Source: CAXRGH01 sp964230195 (GTDB lineage Bacteria; Pseudomonadota; Gammaproteobacteria; Enterobacterales; Alteromonadaceae). From it: 42,291 nt of DNA. Both the position numbers and the translations under genes were made by a program. The stretch covers positions 1-42,291 of the forward strand of contig CAXRGH010000267.1 of NCBI GenBank assembly GCA_964230195.1, given 5' to 3'. The notes under the pieces were generated by a model. It searched no databases and was not told the origin of the DNA. It was given only the letters and a program-made list of their open reading frames with translations. This document shows, piece by piece, positions 17,103 through 25,223 of this stretch (the first letter of the stretch is position 1; every line of letters starts with the position of its first letter).

Positions 17103-18593
17103 ATGATAGAGAATACGAAACCTATGAAACTTTCAAACCAATCACTTCAAGCATCAGCGGTTGCTGAGCATGTGCAAGTTCCACAATATGACCGAACTCA
17201 AACTGGCATCGGCATTGTTCACTTCGGCCCAGGTGCGTTCCATCGAGCTCACCAAGCAGTTTACACCGAAGATGCAATGAGCCAATTTGGTGGTAACTGG
17301 GGCATTTGTGGGGTATCACTGCGCAGCAGTTCAGCACGTGACACCCTTGCCGAGCAGGATTTCTTATATACCTTGGCAACCCTTGACCGTGTGAAAAAGC
17401 TTCAAGTCATTGGCGCAATGAAAGAAATTTTGGTCTCTAAAGACCAAACGCCTGACATTTTTGACCGCCTAGTCAGCCAAGATACAAAGCTCGTCAGCTT
17501 AACTATCACAGAAAAAGGGTATTGCTTGAATGCTGAGGGTCGCCTTGACCTGAATCATGACGACATCAAGCACGACCTTGCTAATCCAACTGCCCCAGTC
17601 AGTGCTGTCGGCTTTATTGCCATTGGTCTTGTTAAGCGCTTCAAGGCAGCTGTACCAGCATTCAATGTACTTAGCTGTGACAACGTTGCTGATAACGGTA
17701 CCAAGCTGCGTCAAGCGGTTCTCGATTTTATTGAGCAATATGCACCTGACGCCTTAGCCTGGGCAACAGACAGTGTTGCATTCCCAAATTCTATGGTTGA
17801 TAGCATCACACCAAAAACTGAAGATTACACAGTGGAAGAAGTCAGTGGTCAATTAAACGTGACTGATCAATGGCCAATTCAACGTGAAGCCTTTACTCAG
17901 TGGGTTATTGAAGATAATTGGCAAGGCGAACGTCCAGCATGGGATAAAGTGGGTGTCGTATTTACTAACGATGTTCACGGCTTTGAAAAAGCAAAACTTC
18001 GTCTACTCAACTGTTTACACTCGACCCTTGCATATGCCGGTCGCCTCGCAGACTTCGAAACTGTTTATGAAGTAACGTCGGATAAAAGTTTTAGCCAATT
18101 TATTCGTAAACTTGCACAGCAAGAAGTTATCGGTTCATTCGAAGCACCTTCTGAGCTGAATGTTGAAGAATACTCAGAGCAAATTATTGAGCGTTTCTTG
18201 AACCCTGAAATTCGCCACTTGCTCGCACAAATTGCATGGGACGGCTCGCAAAAGCTCCAGATGCGTTTAGTTCCTATCATTAAGGATAACGTTGCATTGG
18301 GCCGTGATACAGCATTGTTATCCACTGGTCTAGTTGCTTGGTTTGAATTTATTCGCCGCGCAGTAAAAGCAGAACAAGAGATTGTTGATCCACTTGCATC
18401 AACCTTCACTTCAACGCCTGCGATTGTGTCTGATGACTTAGCAGAAGCTGTGGATGCATTCCTGTCGATTGAAAGTGTATTTGATGACGAATTCCGTGCG
18501 CTAAGCGGCGTCCGCAAGCAACTGATTGACGGACTAACAAAACTTTCAACTCTTAACGCCGACGAAATTGGCCCTTACTTGGAAACACTATAA
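17103..18593 (+). CDS. UxuB-like mannitol dehydrogenase-family hexuronate reductase
   Basis: This protein of about 496 aa is a long-chain polyol dehydrogenase. By sequence it looks closest to fructuronate reductase (UxuB), with blocks such as H-F-G-P-G-A-F-H-R-A-H-Q, S-L-T-I-T-E-K-G-Y-C, K-H-D-L-A-N-P-T-A-P and the catalytic-lysine region T-N-D-V-H-G-F-E-K-A-K-L-R. In this operon the expected reaction is reduction of D-tagaturonate to D-altronate. That is the UxaB reaction, so either its specificity differs from E. coli UxuB or the pathway does. The start is uncertain: ATG at 17103 (5 bases after the dehydratase stop) or ATG at 17124. Neither has a strong ribosome site, suggesting translational coupling. 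Its stop overlaps the aldolase start (TAATG). Confidence 0.85.
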   Translation: MIENTKPMKLSNQSLQASAVAEHVQVPQYDRTQTGIGIVHFGPGAFHRAHQAVYTEDAMSQFGGNWGICGVSLRSSSARDTLAEQDFLYTLATLDRVKKLQVIGAMKEILVSKDQTPDIFDRLVSQDTKLVSLTITEKGYCLNAEGRLDLNHDDIKHDLANPTAPVSAVGFIAIGLVKRFKAAVPAFNVLSCDNVADNGTKLRQAVLDFIEQYAPDALAWATDSVAFPNSMVDSITPKTEDYTVEEVSGQLNVTDQWPIQREAFTQWVIEDNWQGERPAWDKVGVVFTNDVHGFEKAKLRLLNCLHSTLAYAGRLADFETVYEVTSDKSFSQFIRKLAQQEVIGSFEAPSELNVEEYSEQIIERFLNPEIRHLLAQIAWDGSQKLQMRLVPIIKDNVALGRDTALLSTGLVAWFEFIRRAVKAEQEIVDPLASTFTSTPAIVSDDLAEAVDAFLSIESVFDDEFRALSGVRKQLIDGLTKLSTLNADEIGPYLETL

Positions 18594-19225
18594 TGAAACA
18601 CGATTTACCTTCACTCGTTGCAGATAGCCCGATTTTACCCGTTCTTAACCCACCAACGGTTGAGCAAGGTGTTGCTGCTGCCGCTGCGTTAAAGGCCGGC
18701 GGTATTATGAATGCCGAAGTCGTGTTACGAAGTGAAGCGGCCTTAGAGACCATTACCGCCATCCGAGAAGCGCATCCAGATATGCTTGTGGGAGTTGGTA
18801 CACTTCTGACCTCACAACAAGTACAAGACTCAATTAATGCCGGCGCTCAATTCTTGGTAAGCCCAGCAACAACCGACAAGATGCTTGAGTGCTTAGTGGA
18901 TACTGGACTTCCAATGATCCCGGGAACTGCGACACCGACGGATGTTGCACGTTGCTACGAAGCTGGTGTACGTACCATGAAATTCTTCCCTGCAGAGCAA
19001 AACGGCGGCGCACCTGCGTTAAAAGCGTTGAGCAGTGTGTTTCAGGACGTAAAGTTCTGCCCAACTGGCGGTGTTGGTGCAGGAAATATGGCTACCTATT
19101 TCGCTATTGCCAACGTATTTGCCGTCGGCGGTTCTTGGATGCTACCGGGTGACGCAATAAAACAAGGCGACTGGGGTAAAATCACTGAAATCTCGGCGGC
19201 GGCGATTGCTGCGTGTAAAGGTTAA
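18593..19225 (+). CDS. eda: 2-keto-3-deoxy-6-phosphogluconate (KDPG) aldolase
   Basis: This 210-aa class I aldolase cleaves KDPG to pyruvate and glyceraldehyde-3-phosphate. The Schiff-base lysine is Lys130 in T-M-K-F-F-P-A-E, and the proton-shuttling glutamate is Glu42 in A-E-V-V-L-R. Phosphate-binding glycines are in P-T-G-G-V and A-V-G-G-S-W. The start overlaps the reductase stop by one base. It is probably an operon-specific copy, since most gammaproteobacteria have another eda with edd; that cannot be checked here. Confidence 0.93.
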   Translation: MKHDLPSLVADSPILPVLNPPTVEQGVAAAAALKAGGIMNAEVVLRSEAALETITAIREAHPDMLVGVGTLLTSQQVQDSINAGAQFLVSPATTDKMLECLVDTGLPMIPGTATPTDVARCYEAGVRTMKFFPAEQNGGAPALKALSSVFQDVKFCPTGGVGAGNMATYFAIANVFAVGGSWMLPGDAIKQGDWGKITEISAAAIAACKG

Positions 19226-19236
19226 GAGGAATCATC

Positions 19237-20166
19237 GTGAGTAAACAAGTCATTTTGATTGGCGAATGCATGGCAGAATTTAGTCCCGCTGAGCACAAAG
19301 GTCTTTATCAGCAAGCCTATGCTGGCGATGCATTCAACACAGCTGTCTATTTGAAACGTTGCACCGATGACGTTGAATCTCAATTCATGACAGTGATTGG
19401 CAAAGATAGCATCAGTAGCCAATTTGAAGACCTGATGCAAGCAGAAGACTTGAGCTGTAACGGTTTATACAAAGACGATGAAGCGACTATGGGTGCTTAC
19501 ATGGTTCACCTTGATGATAGTGGTGAGCGGAGCTTCAGTTACTGGCGCAAGCATTCTGCAGCAACGAAGATCACACAACACCTAAAGTTGAACGATCTAT
19601 TAAATGCAGAATATGTATTTTTCACTGGTATCACACTCGCTATTTTGTCAGACGGCGATAGAGAATCGCTGTTAGCAACATTGAAGCAAGTTGCAGATGC
19701 TGGTGTTAATGTCGTGTTTGACCCTAACTATCGTCCACGTCTATGGGCAGCACCTGAAGTAGCCGCAGAGAGCTTTAAGCAAGCACTTGCCATTACGTCA
19801 GTGGCATTACCAGGGCTTGAAGACTTTGAGGCATTATACGGTTTAACTACTCAAGATCAGGTAGCAGACATGTTGGCGGAATTCGACATTCAAGAATATG
19901 TGATCAAAGACGGCGTAAACCCCATGTTAGTAGGCGAAAACGGAGACAAAAGCTGGGTTGATACCAAGCCGGTTGATACCGTTGTCGATTCGACTTCAGC
20001 GGGTGACTCCTTCAATGGCGGCTATTTAAGTCAACGTTTACAAGGCAAGTCTAGCGCTTATGCAGCGGCTTACGCCTCGCGCGTTTCGGGTTGCGTAATT
20101 CAGCATCGTGGCGCCATCGTTAACAAACAACTATTTGCTGATTTCATCCAGCAACTAAGCATTTAA
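19237..20166 (+). CDS. kdgK: PfkB-family sugar kinase, 2-keto-3-deoxygluconate kinase
   Basis: This 309-aa ribokinase-family kinase phosphorylates KDG at C6, giving the substrate of the aldolase just upstream. The N-terminal motif I-L-I-G-E-C-M and G-D-A-F-N-T-A (30-36) are typical of KdgK. The catalytic base is Asp257 in T-S-A-G-D-S-F-N-G-G. The start is GTG at 19237, preceded by AGAGGA at a good distance. The need for a free C6 hydroxyl is the strongest argument that the operon handles a 6-hydroxy sugar (L-galactose) and not L-fucose. Confidence 0.92.
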   Translation: MSKQVILIGECMAEFSPAEHKGLYQQAYAGDAFNTAVYLKRCTDDVESQFMTVIGKDSISSQFEDLMQAEDLSCNGLYKDDEATMGAYMVHLDDSGERSFSYWRKHSAATKITQHLKLNDLLNAEYVFFTGITLAILSDGDRESLLATLKQVADAGVNVVFDPNYRPRLWAAPEVAAESFKQALAITSVALPGLEDFEALYGLTTQDQVADMLAEFDIQEYVIKDGVNPMLVGENGDKSWVDTKPVDTVVDSTSAGDSFNGGYLSQRLQGKSSAYAAAYASRVSGCVIQHRGAIVNKQLFADFIQQLSI

Positions 20167-20181
20167 CCAAAAGGTGACAAT

Positions 20182-20535
20182 ATGACCACTCAACGTCTAT
20201 GTTTTGCGGTAGATCTTAAAGACGAACCAGAGCTCATTGAAGAGTATAAACATTACCACGCGGTTGGTAATGGATTTCCAGAAGTTGCGGCTGCTATCCG
20301 TGACGCCGGTATTGAAGAAATGGAAATCTATTTGATTGCTAATCGTTTGTTCATGATCATGGAGGTCAATGAAACATTTGATCCGGTTTCTCGCGCTGAG
20401 AAAGATGCAAAGAACGAAAAAGTTCAATTGTGGGAAAAAATGATGTGGAAATATCAGCAACAATTGCCGTGGGCGAAAGCAGACGAGAAATGGTTGCCTA
20501 TGGATCTCATCTTTAAGCTAACTGAACAACCTTAA
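20182..20535 (+). CDS. RhaM/DUF718-family aldose mutarotase, possible L-galactose mutarotase
   Basis: This 117-aa ferredoxin-like protein of the L-rhamnose mutarotase family has the usual pattern of a helix with Y-K-H-Y-H (26-30 region), F-P-E-V-A-A-A-I-R-D-A-G-I, and L-F-M-I-M-E. The family interconverts sugar anomers. In this operon it would supply the anomer used by the L-galactose dehydrogenase. It is the last gene of the operon, with an AAGGTGA ribosome site and a terminator about 30 bases after the stop. The substrate is inferred from context. Confidence 0.85.
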   Translation: MTTQRLCFAVDLKDEPELIEEYKHYHAVGNGFPEVAAAIRDAGIEEMEIYLIANRLFMIMEVNETFDPVSRAEKDAKNEKVQLWEKMMWKYQQQLPWAKADEKWLPMDLIFKLTEQP

Positions 20536-20563
20536 TCATCAGCTTCAAAACAAAAACCATCAG

Positions 20564-20600
20564 GCAGTGCCACGTTTCGTAACGTCGCGCTGCTTTTTTT
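20564..20600 (+). terminator. Terminator of the L-galactose operon
   Basis: The two-part hairpin GCAGTG / CGCTGC (20564-20569 with the matching 3' arm ending at 20593), with inner stem ACGTT / AACGT and a TCGT loop, is followed by a run of seven T. The rest of the gap up to 20746 holds only an imperfect hairpin (CCCATGAGT / ACTCAATGGG, about 20688-20710) without a T-run. Confidence 0.85.
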
Positions 20601-20746
20601 AGCGCAATATCACGCCAGTGACAGAGTAGCCTTTAGCCTATTTACAGGGCTAGCACCCCTCTATTATTTGGAACAACGGAATGACAACCCATGAGTCTAA
20701 ACTCAATGGGCATTATTCTCGTGAAGTCAATTGATTATCAGTTTAA

Positions 20747-21661
20747 TTAGGCGAATTGCTGCTTTTCGTGAAGGCCGTGAGCAGAATTCAACAAGGTCTT
20801 ACGTGCGGTGTTCAAATGTACCTCTAGTGCCTGAATGACGCCCGTTGTATTGTGAGCCAATAACTCTGTCAGAATATCAATATGCTCATGTAACGCTGTC
20901 ACGTTACGCTCATATTCATCTCGACGATCCCATTGATAATGGTAATGGCAAATCAATGAAACAACATTAAAGAATTGCATAAAGAATCGATTTTCAGAAG
21001 CTTCTTGGATGATCAGATGCAGACTTCTATCCAACTCACTGAACTCCATGTAACGACGATCGACATCTGCTAGCACTTCATTATGTCGACGAAGCAAATC
21101 AGACAATTTGTTCCAGACGGGATCGCTTGGTGGACGACTCAACAACTTAGTAATGGAGTTCATCTCTAAAATGCGTCTAAACTCGATCAACTCACTTGCA
21201 AACTTTTCGTCAAATTCCACCATTTGCCATTTAGCGCGAGGTTTTTTCTCAATCAAACCAAAACGCGAAAACTTGATGAGGAATTCGCGCACGGTAATTG
21301 TGTTACAGCCAGAGCCTTTTGCAAGTTCAAGTTCTGAAAATTTTTCACCGGGCAATAACTCGCCACGATTAATTAAACGCAAAAAATATTGCTCAATGAT
21401 TTCTTCTTTTGACGATGCAGTGTTACTTGTGTCGTAATAGTCATCGGTTTGAGGCTGACGTAAAATGATCTTACTGCCGTTTTTGATTTCTAAAATACCC
21501 ATTTCTTGAATCAGATTGATCGCAGTACGAATACTGGTTCGACTCACATCCAAACGTTTTGCTAGGGTATTATCTCTCAATGCACTATCAAGGGTGCTGG
21601 ATTCATCTCGAATGATGTCCAGGGTCTTATTAACAGTATCTTGAATCAAATAACTAATCAT
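20747..21661 (-). CDS. GntR/FCD-family transcriptional regulator with two winged-helix domains
   Basis: This 304-aa regulator appears to carry two GntR-type winged-helix units. The first (about 10-68) has T-L-A-K-R-L-D-V-S-R-T-S-I-R-T-A followed by a wing. The second (about 85-150) has G-E-L-L-P-G-E-K-F-S-E-L-E-L-A and T-V-R-E-F-L. An FCD ligand-binding domain follows (about 155-290), with His and Asp residues in the usual metal-site regions. Most GntR/FCD proteins have only one winged helix. It lies 27 bases after the beta-helix gene on the same strand, so the two are probably co-transcribed. It is the only regulator in the locus and likely controls the L-galactose operon and the polysaccharide genes. 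The ligand is unknown, perhaps a hexuronate or KDG. Confidence 0.85.
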   Translation of the reverse strand: MISYLIQDTVNKTLDIIRDESSTLDSALRDNTLAKRLDVSRTSIRTAINLIQEMGILEIKNGSKIILRQPQTDDYYDTSNTASSKEEIIEQYFLRLINRGELLPGEKFSELELAKGSGCNTITVREFLIKFSRFGLIEKKPRAKWQMVEFDEKFASELIEFRRILEMNSITKLLSRPPSDPVWNKLSDLLRRHNEVLADVDRRYMEFSELDRSLHLIIQEASENRFFMQFFNVVSLICHYHYQWDRRDEYERNVTALHEHIDILTELLAHNTTGVIQALEVHLNTARKTLLNSAHGLHEKQQFA

Positions 21662-21688
21662 TTTTACTCTTCACTATATTCAAACTTT

Positions 21689-23968
21689 CTATTTCTTATT
21701 GTTGTTTTTAATGACCGTCCATATATCGCCTTTCACCCAACCTTCTGCAGTGAGTGAATCAACTCGCCAAAATAAAGCTGAGTGATCAAGCCGAGTTGAC
21801 CAGACATTGCGCTGATTTCCTTCGTACACTTTCAGTGACGAACTTGGAACCGCTTCCATCAACTCTTGTTTATTATAGGCAATATATAAGCGCTCACTTA
21901 AACTATCATATGCCTGACGCCAAATAATATCTACCTTATCAGTAGAAATAATCCCATTATTTTTAGGAATAGGATGAGATGCGACACGCCCCAATCTGCC
22001 AGGAATCCAATAGTTATCAGTTGCTTGAGGATTATAGGCACCTAAATATTGATTATCCGTTGCTACTCGTTGGTCTTCAATTGCAACAGACTGTGTATCA
22101 ATAATCGTGTCGGTTATCCGATAATCTGCGTGTCTGCTATTAATAAACACCTGAGAGTTAGACAATTTTTTCTCAGTTAGGTCAAAATTTGATTGCGCGT
22201 CTCCAGGTAATGGCAGTACCTGCCGGCGATGTCCGGACGCTCGAGTCGCAATGTTATTAAAGGTTTTTGTTCGTACGTTTTTACCGCCGATCACGGTGCC
22301 CTTCGGAATTTTCTTTCGCTTCAATAACTTGTCCGTCACCTTATCATCTAAGATCACTAAGTCATGAACTTCAATCGTATCCACCACGGTATTATTGTAT
22401 ACAGCGTGGTCTGTGCCTTTTATCATTACCCCACCGGTGTTCCACATCACATTATTATGAACTAGGCCAAATCGTCCCCAGCGGGTGGCTGGCAATGGCG
22501 CATCAAAGCGTATTCCCATCTTGGGTGTATCGTGTATCCAGTTATTTCTGACAATCACGCCGTTTTGTGCTGGAATGTGGATCTGAATGGCGCTGCCATC
22601 AGTTTGAGCAAAGCCTGTCACTGAAAAATCATTCAATTCTGCAATCATACTCACACCATTACGTTTGTCTGACTGCTTGCTTGAAGCGACTGCGAGTGTT
22701 GCTGAGTTACCACTATTTCGAATGGTGTTACGACGGAAAGTCACATTGTCTCCGGCAAGGGCGATATCTGAGCCCGGTGAAACTGCCTGTGTCACCGCAT
22801 AATCCGTATTTTCGAAGAGATTGTTTTCAACAACTGAATGACTTCCATGTACCACAATGGCTTGAGAATCGGTGTTATTGATTTCGCAGTTACGCACCAC
22901 AAAATGTCCATTTTCATGCTTGCCACTCTTTAGCTGTATCATGTCAGCAACCACGTCAGTCTCTCCTAACATCCGGCGCGATACACCACCAAAATTAAAA
23001 GTGAGGTTTTCTAGCGTGACATATTCACAATCAACACACTCAATAGGTGCAGAAAATAGCGTCAAATCGCGGATGACAACATGTGACCACGCCTTGACTT
23101 GAAAACTATGAGACCGGACTTTACCTCTTACCTCTGCTTGATTGGGATTACCCTGTTTAGGCAACAAGCTGACCACTTGCGTATCCGGTGCATAGAACCA
23201 CTCAGTCGGGGTATCAATGAGTTCTGCTTTCCCTTCTACAAAATACTTATAGTGTTTCTTTTTAACCCAAGGCGCAGCCGCATACTCTATGCGCCCTTCC
23301 TTCTGATGATGACCAGTAATTTCTCGTGTCCATGTGAAGAAGCTGCCCACGTTGGCAACCACGATGCCGCCCGTTAGGTCAATACCAAGGCTCGATAAAT
23401 CGTGATGCTTAGGATCATCCGTTAATACACCATTGGGACTACCAGCAAGGGTTGCGGCTGACCAAACATCTTCAGAGTAAACCGAACCGGTATCAAATCG
23501 TGCGTTTGGCCAGCGAGCAGGCATCATTTGTTCGCCATCAACAAACAATTGCCATATGGGCTTCTGTGTTGTCGTTTGCCAAATACCACCTTTGGCTTGC
23601 TGCCAATCAGTCGTCATGGCATCGGTTCCGTCAATGGTAACCACCTCATCGTTATAAGCACTAATGATCACTGGCTCTGAAGCGGTGCCGTGGATACCAT
23701 CAAGATTCACTTCTTCCTGATAACGACCAGCTCTTAACGCAATCTGGCTACCAGCAGATACTTGCGATAACGCTTTGGTGATAGTCCGATAAGGTTGATG
23801 AATACTGCCATCCCCAGTGGCGTCTGAGCCATCCATTGCAACAAAGATAATATTATCTGCCACAGTGCTTTTCGTATCGCTAAATACGTTGACTGTAGAT
23901 AGTTGAGTGCAAGCACCTACTAGTAGCGTCATCAAGCTTCCCAAGATGACTGTCGATACCTTTTGCAT
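21689..23968 (-). CDS. Right-handed parallel beta-helix lipoprotein, GH141-like candidate
   Basis: This 759-aa exported protein has a lipobox L-V-G-A-C (Cys20). A pectate-lyase-like opening motif (V-A-M-D-G-S-D-A-T-G-D-G and P-Y-R-T-I-T-K-A-L, about 43-67) precedes W-Q-L-F-V-D-G-E-Q and P-A-R-W-P-N-A (about 139-156). That block reminds me of GH141-type enzymes. A long series of right-handed beta-helix coils (about 310-570) has N-N and N-T repeats, as in V-V-E-N-N-L-F-E-N-T. A C-terminal beta-domain follows. GH141 includes an alpha-L-fucosidase and a xylanase, so an exo-acting enzyme on an alpha-L-sugar is plausible here. A polysaccharide lyase or epimerase of the same fold cannot be excluded. 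AAGGA upstream supports the start. It shares a transcript with the regulator. Confidence 0.75.
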   Translation of the reverse strand: MQKVSTVILGSLMTLLVGACTQLSTVNVFSDTKSTVADNIIFVAMDGSDATGDGSIHQPYRTITKALSQVSAGSQIALRAGRYQEEVNLDGIHGTASEPVIISAYNDEVVTIDGTDAMTTDWQQAKGGIWQTTTQKPIWQLFVDGEQMMPARWPNARFDTGSVYSEDVWSAATLAGSPNGVLTDDPKHHDLSSLGIDLTGGIVVANVGSFFTWTREITGHHQKEGRIEYAAAPWVKKKHYKYFVEGKAELIDTPTEWFYAPDTQVVSLLPKQGNPNQAEVRGKVRSHSFQVKAWSHVVIRDLTLFSAPIECVDCEYVTLENLTFNFGGVSRRMLGETDVVADMIQLKSGKHENGHFVVRNCEINNTDSQAIVVHGSHSVVENNLFENTDYAVTQAVSPGSDIALAGDNVTFRRNTIRNSGNSATLAVASSKQSDKRNGVSMIAELNDFSVTGFAQTDGSAIQIHIPAQNGVIVRNNWIHDTPKMGIRFDAPLPATRWGRFGLVHNNVMWNTGGVMIKGTDHAVYNNTVVDTIEVHDLVILDDKVTDKLLKRKKIPKGTVIGGKNVRTKTFNNIATRASGHRRQVLPLPGDAQSNFDLTEKKLSNSQVFINSRHADYRITDTIIDTQSVAIEDQRVATDNQYLGAYNPQATDNYWIPGRLGRVASHPIPKNNGIISTDKVDIIWRQAYDSLSERLYIAYNKQELMEAVPSSSLKVYEGNQRNVWSTRLDHSALFWRVDSLTAEGWVKGDIWTVIKNNNKK

Positions 23969-24379
23969 ACGTTGATTCCTTTTCTATTACTGACGTCTAA
24001 CCGGTTCGTTAGGGTGTTTGTCATGATATTGATAGCGCTTATTAAATTAGCATTTTGACAAACACTTTCGCACCACATTTACCCTTCTTTACACCTAATT
24101 AAGCTCTCGGGTTTACCTGAAGTCATTCTAATAACATAAGAGCTTAAGTGTACCGCAGTTCTGACTACAATGATGCGCCGATTCAACGCCCATTGGTTAT
24201 CAATTATTCACTTAATCAATAAAACTTTGTGGTGATTGGCCGTAGCGCTCAACATTAAGGTGAATAGTTCAGATTATGTTCAGCCCAGTGGTTTATAGTC
24301 TCTCAAAAGGTCAGGTCATGGCCCTTACATCAAGTCAAACGGAACAATAAAGAAACATTGAAAACAGCCGGAGTGAATT
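23969..24379. promoter_or_regulatory. Divergent intergenic region before the beta-helix gene and the small exported protein
   Basis: These 411 non-coding bases lie between genes leaving in opposite directions. TTTACCC and TTTACACC words lie near 24078-24092, but no clean inverted repeat is visible. The promoters of both flanking units should be here. No gene or RNA was recognised. Confidence 0.3.
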
Positions 24380-25120
24380 ATGAATCATCTATTACTGATA
24401 TGTTCGTTAGTATTGGTTGTCCCCATGGTTAAAGCGGGTGGCACCACTGCTGCAGTCATACAAAAAAATCCACCGATAACGAATAACCAATTAAAAGCTC
24501 ACGAAATCGGACAGATAAGAGCAACTGTTTACGCGGAACGCGCGAAAGCAAACGCTCGCACGGCTGGATCTTCAACCGCCAATACTCATCACAGTCGACA
24601 TGGCGATAGCATTGTCGATTTTACTCGTTTTAAAATTCGAGATGTCAATATTGGCGGTTCAGGTAACCACTACTTAGGTCAACCTGGCGAAGTAGTCTGG
24701 GTAACCATGTCCGTCTTGCATGATTGCCGTTTTTGCAACAATGCAATCAACCAAGTGATCATTGGTTTATCCTCTGAACACAAAGCACAAATATCCGTTT
24801 GGAACGGAAAACAGCGCAGTGGCGGCGCCATCTACACAATCAATCCACGCTCTTCCGTGCAAACCTACGGACAAGATAATAGAGGAGAAGCCGAATGGGT
24901 CAAAGTCAGGTATTCACTTCGCTTACCTAAGACACCTGGCAAATATGATGTGAGAGCTCGATACGCGCAAGCTTACACAGGTAACATATTGACTGTAAAA
25001 GGCCGATCACTTAATCAAAAAATTGCGCAGGCGCCCTTAATGTGGTGGAAAGTTGATCGCCCCAATGGTCCGTCAGCTAAAGCAAATATTGGTCACGTTA
25101 CTGTTGCCAGTTTACGCTGA
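24380..25120 (+). CDS. Exported protein of unknown function in the polysaccharide locus
   Basis: I do not recognise this 246-aa protein. It has a clear signal peptide (about 1-19, ending V-K-A). A polar Ala/Thr/Ser-rich stretch (20-75) may be a linker. A beta-rich domain from about 80 to 246 carries a C-x-x-C (Cys116, Cys119) and several Trp and Tyr residues, including L-M-W-W-K-V. The fold looks like an immunoglobulin- or CBM-like sandwich, which would suit carbohydrate binding, but this is a guess. It has GGAG 6 bases before the ATG. It faces the TonB-dependent receptor and ends in a shared bidirectional terminator. Confidence 0.7.
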   Translation: MNHLLLICSLVLVVPMVKAGGTTAAVIQKNPPITNNQLKAHEIGQIRATVYAERAKANARTAGSSTANTHHSRHGDSIVDFTRFKIRDVNIGGSGNHYLGQPGEVVWVTMSVLHDCRFCNNAINQVIIGLSSEHKAQISVWNGKQRSGGAIYTINPRSSVQTYGQDNRGEAEWVKVRYSLRLPKTPGKYDVRARYAQAYTGNILTVKGRSLNQKIAQAPLMWWKVDRPNGPSAKANIGHVTVASLR

Positions 25121-25164
25121 TATTGATTTGTATTGGCTCCCCTTGCCACTTTCCTTTGAGGCAT

Positions 25165-25193
25165 AAAAAAAGGACCTAAAACAGGTCCTTTTT
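25165..25193. terminator. Bidirectional terminator between convergent genes
   Basis: The stem AGGACCT / AGGTCCT (25171-25177 with 25183-25189) has loop AAAAC, an A-run on the left and a short T-run on the right. It lies between the unknown exported gene (ends 25120) and the TonB-dependent receptor (ends 25224). Confidence 0.82.
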
Positions 25194-25223
25194 ATCGTTT
25201 GTTGAAAACGTTATGTCCGTCAA

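Noticed and set aside
12760..20535. L-fucose degradation operon (suggested by GH29s and the lactonase/mutarotase)
   Set aside because: The typical L-fuconate dehydratase of the enolase superfamily is missing, and a 6-deoxy intermediate could not be phosphorylated by the KDG kinase. L-galactose fits all eight genes.
20688..20711. Hairpin CCCATGAGT / ACTCAATGGG as a terminator for the GntR gene
   Set aside because: The stem has a bulge and there is no T-run on either side, so it does not qualify as a rho-independent terminator.
22267..23377. A chain of plus-strand reading frames across the beta-helix gene
   Set aside because: They lie opposite a long, clearly coding minus-strand gene, lack ribosome sites and recognisable domains, and are best explained as antisense shadows.
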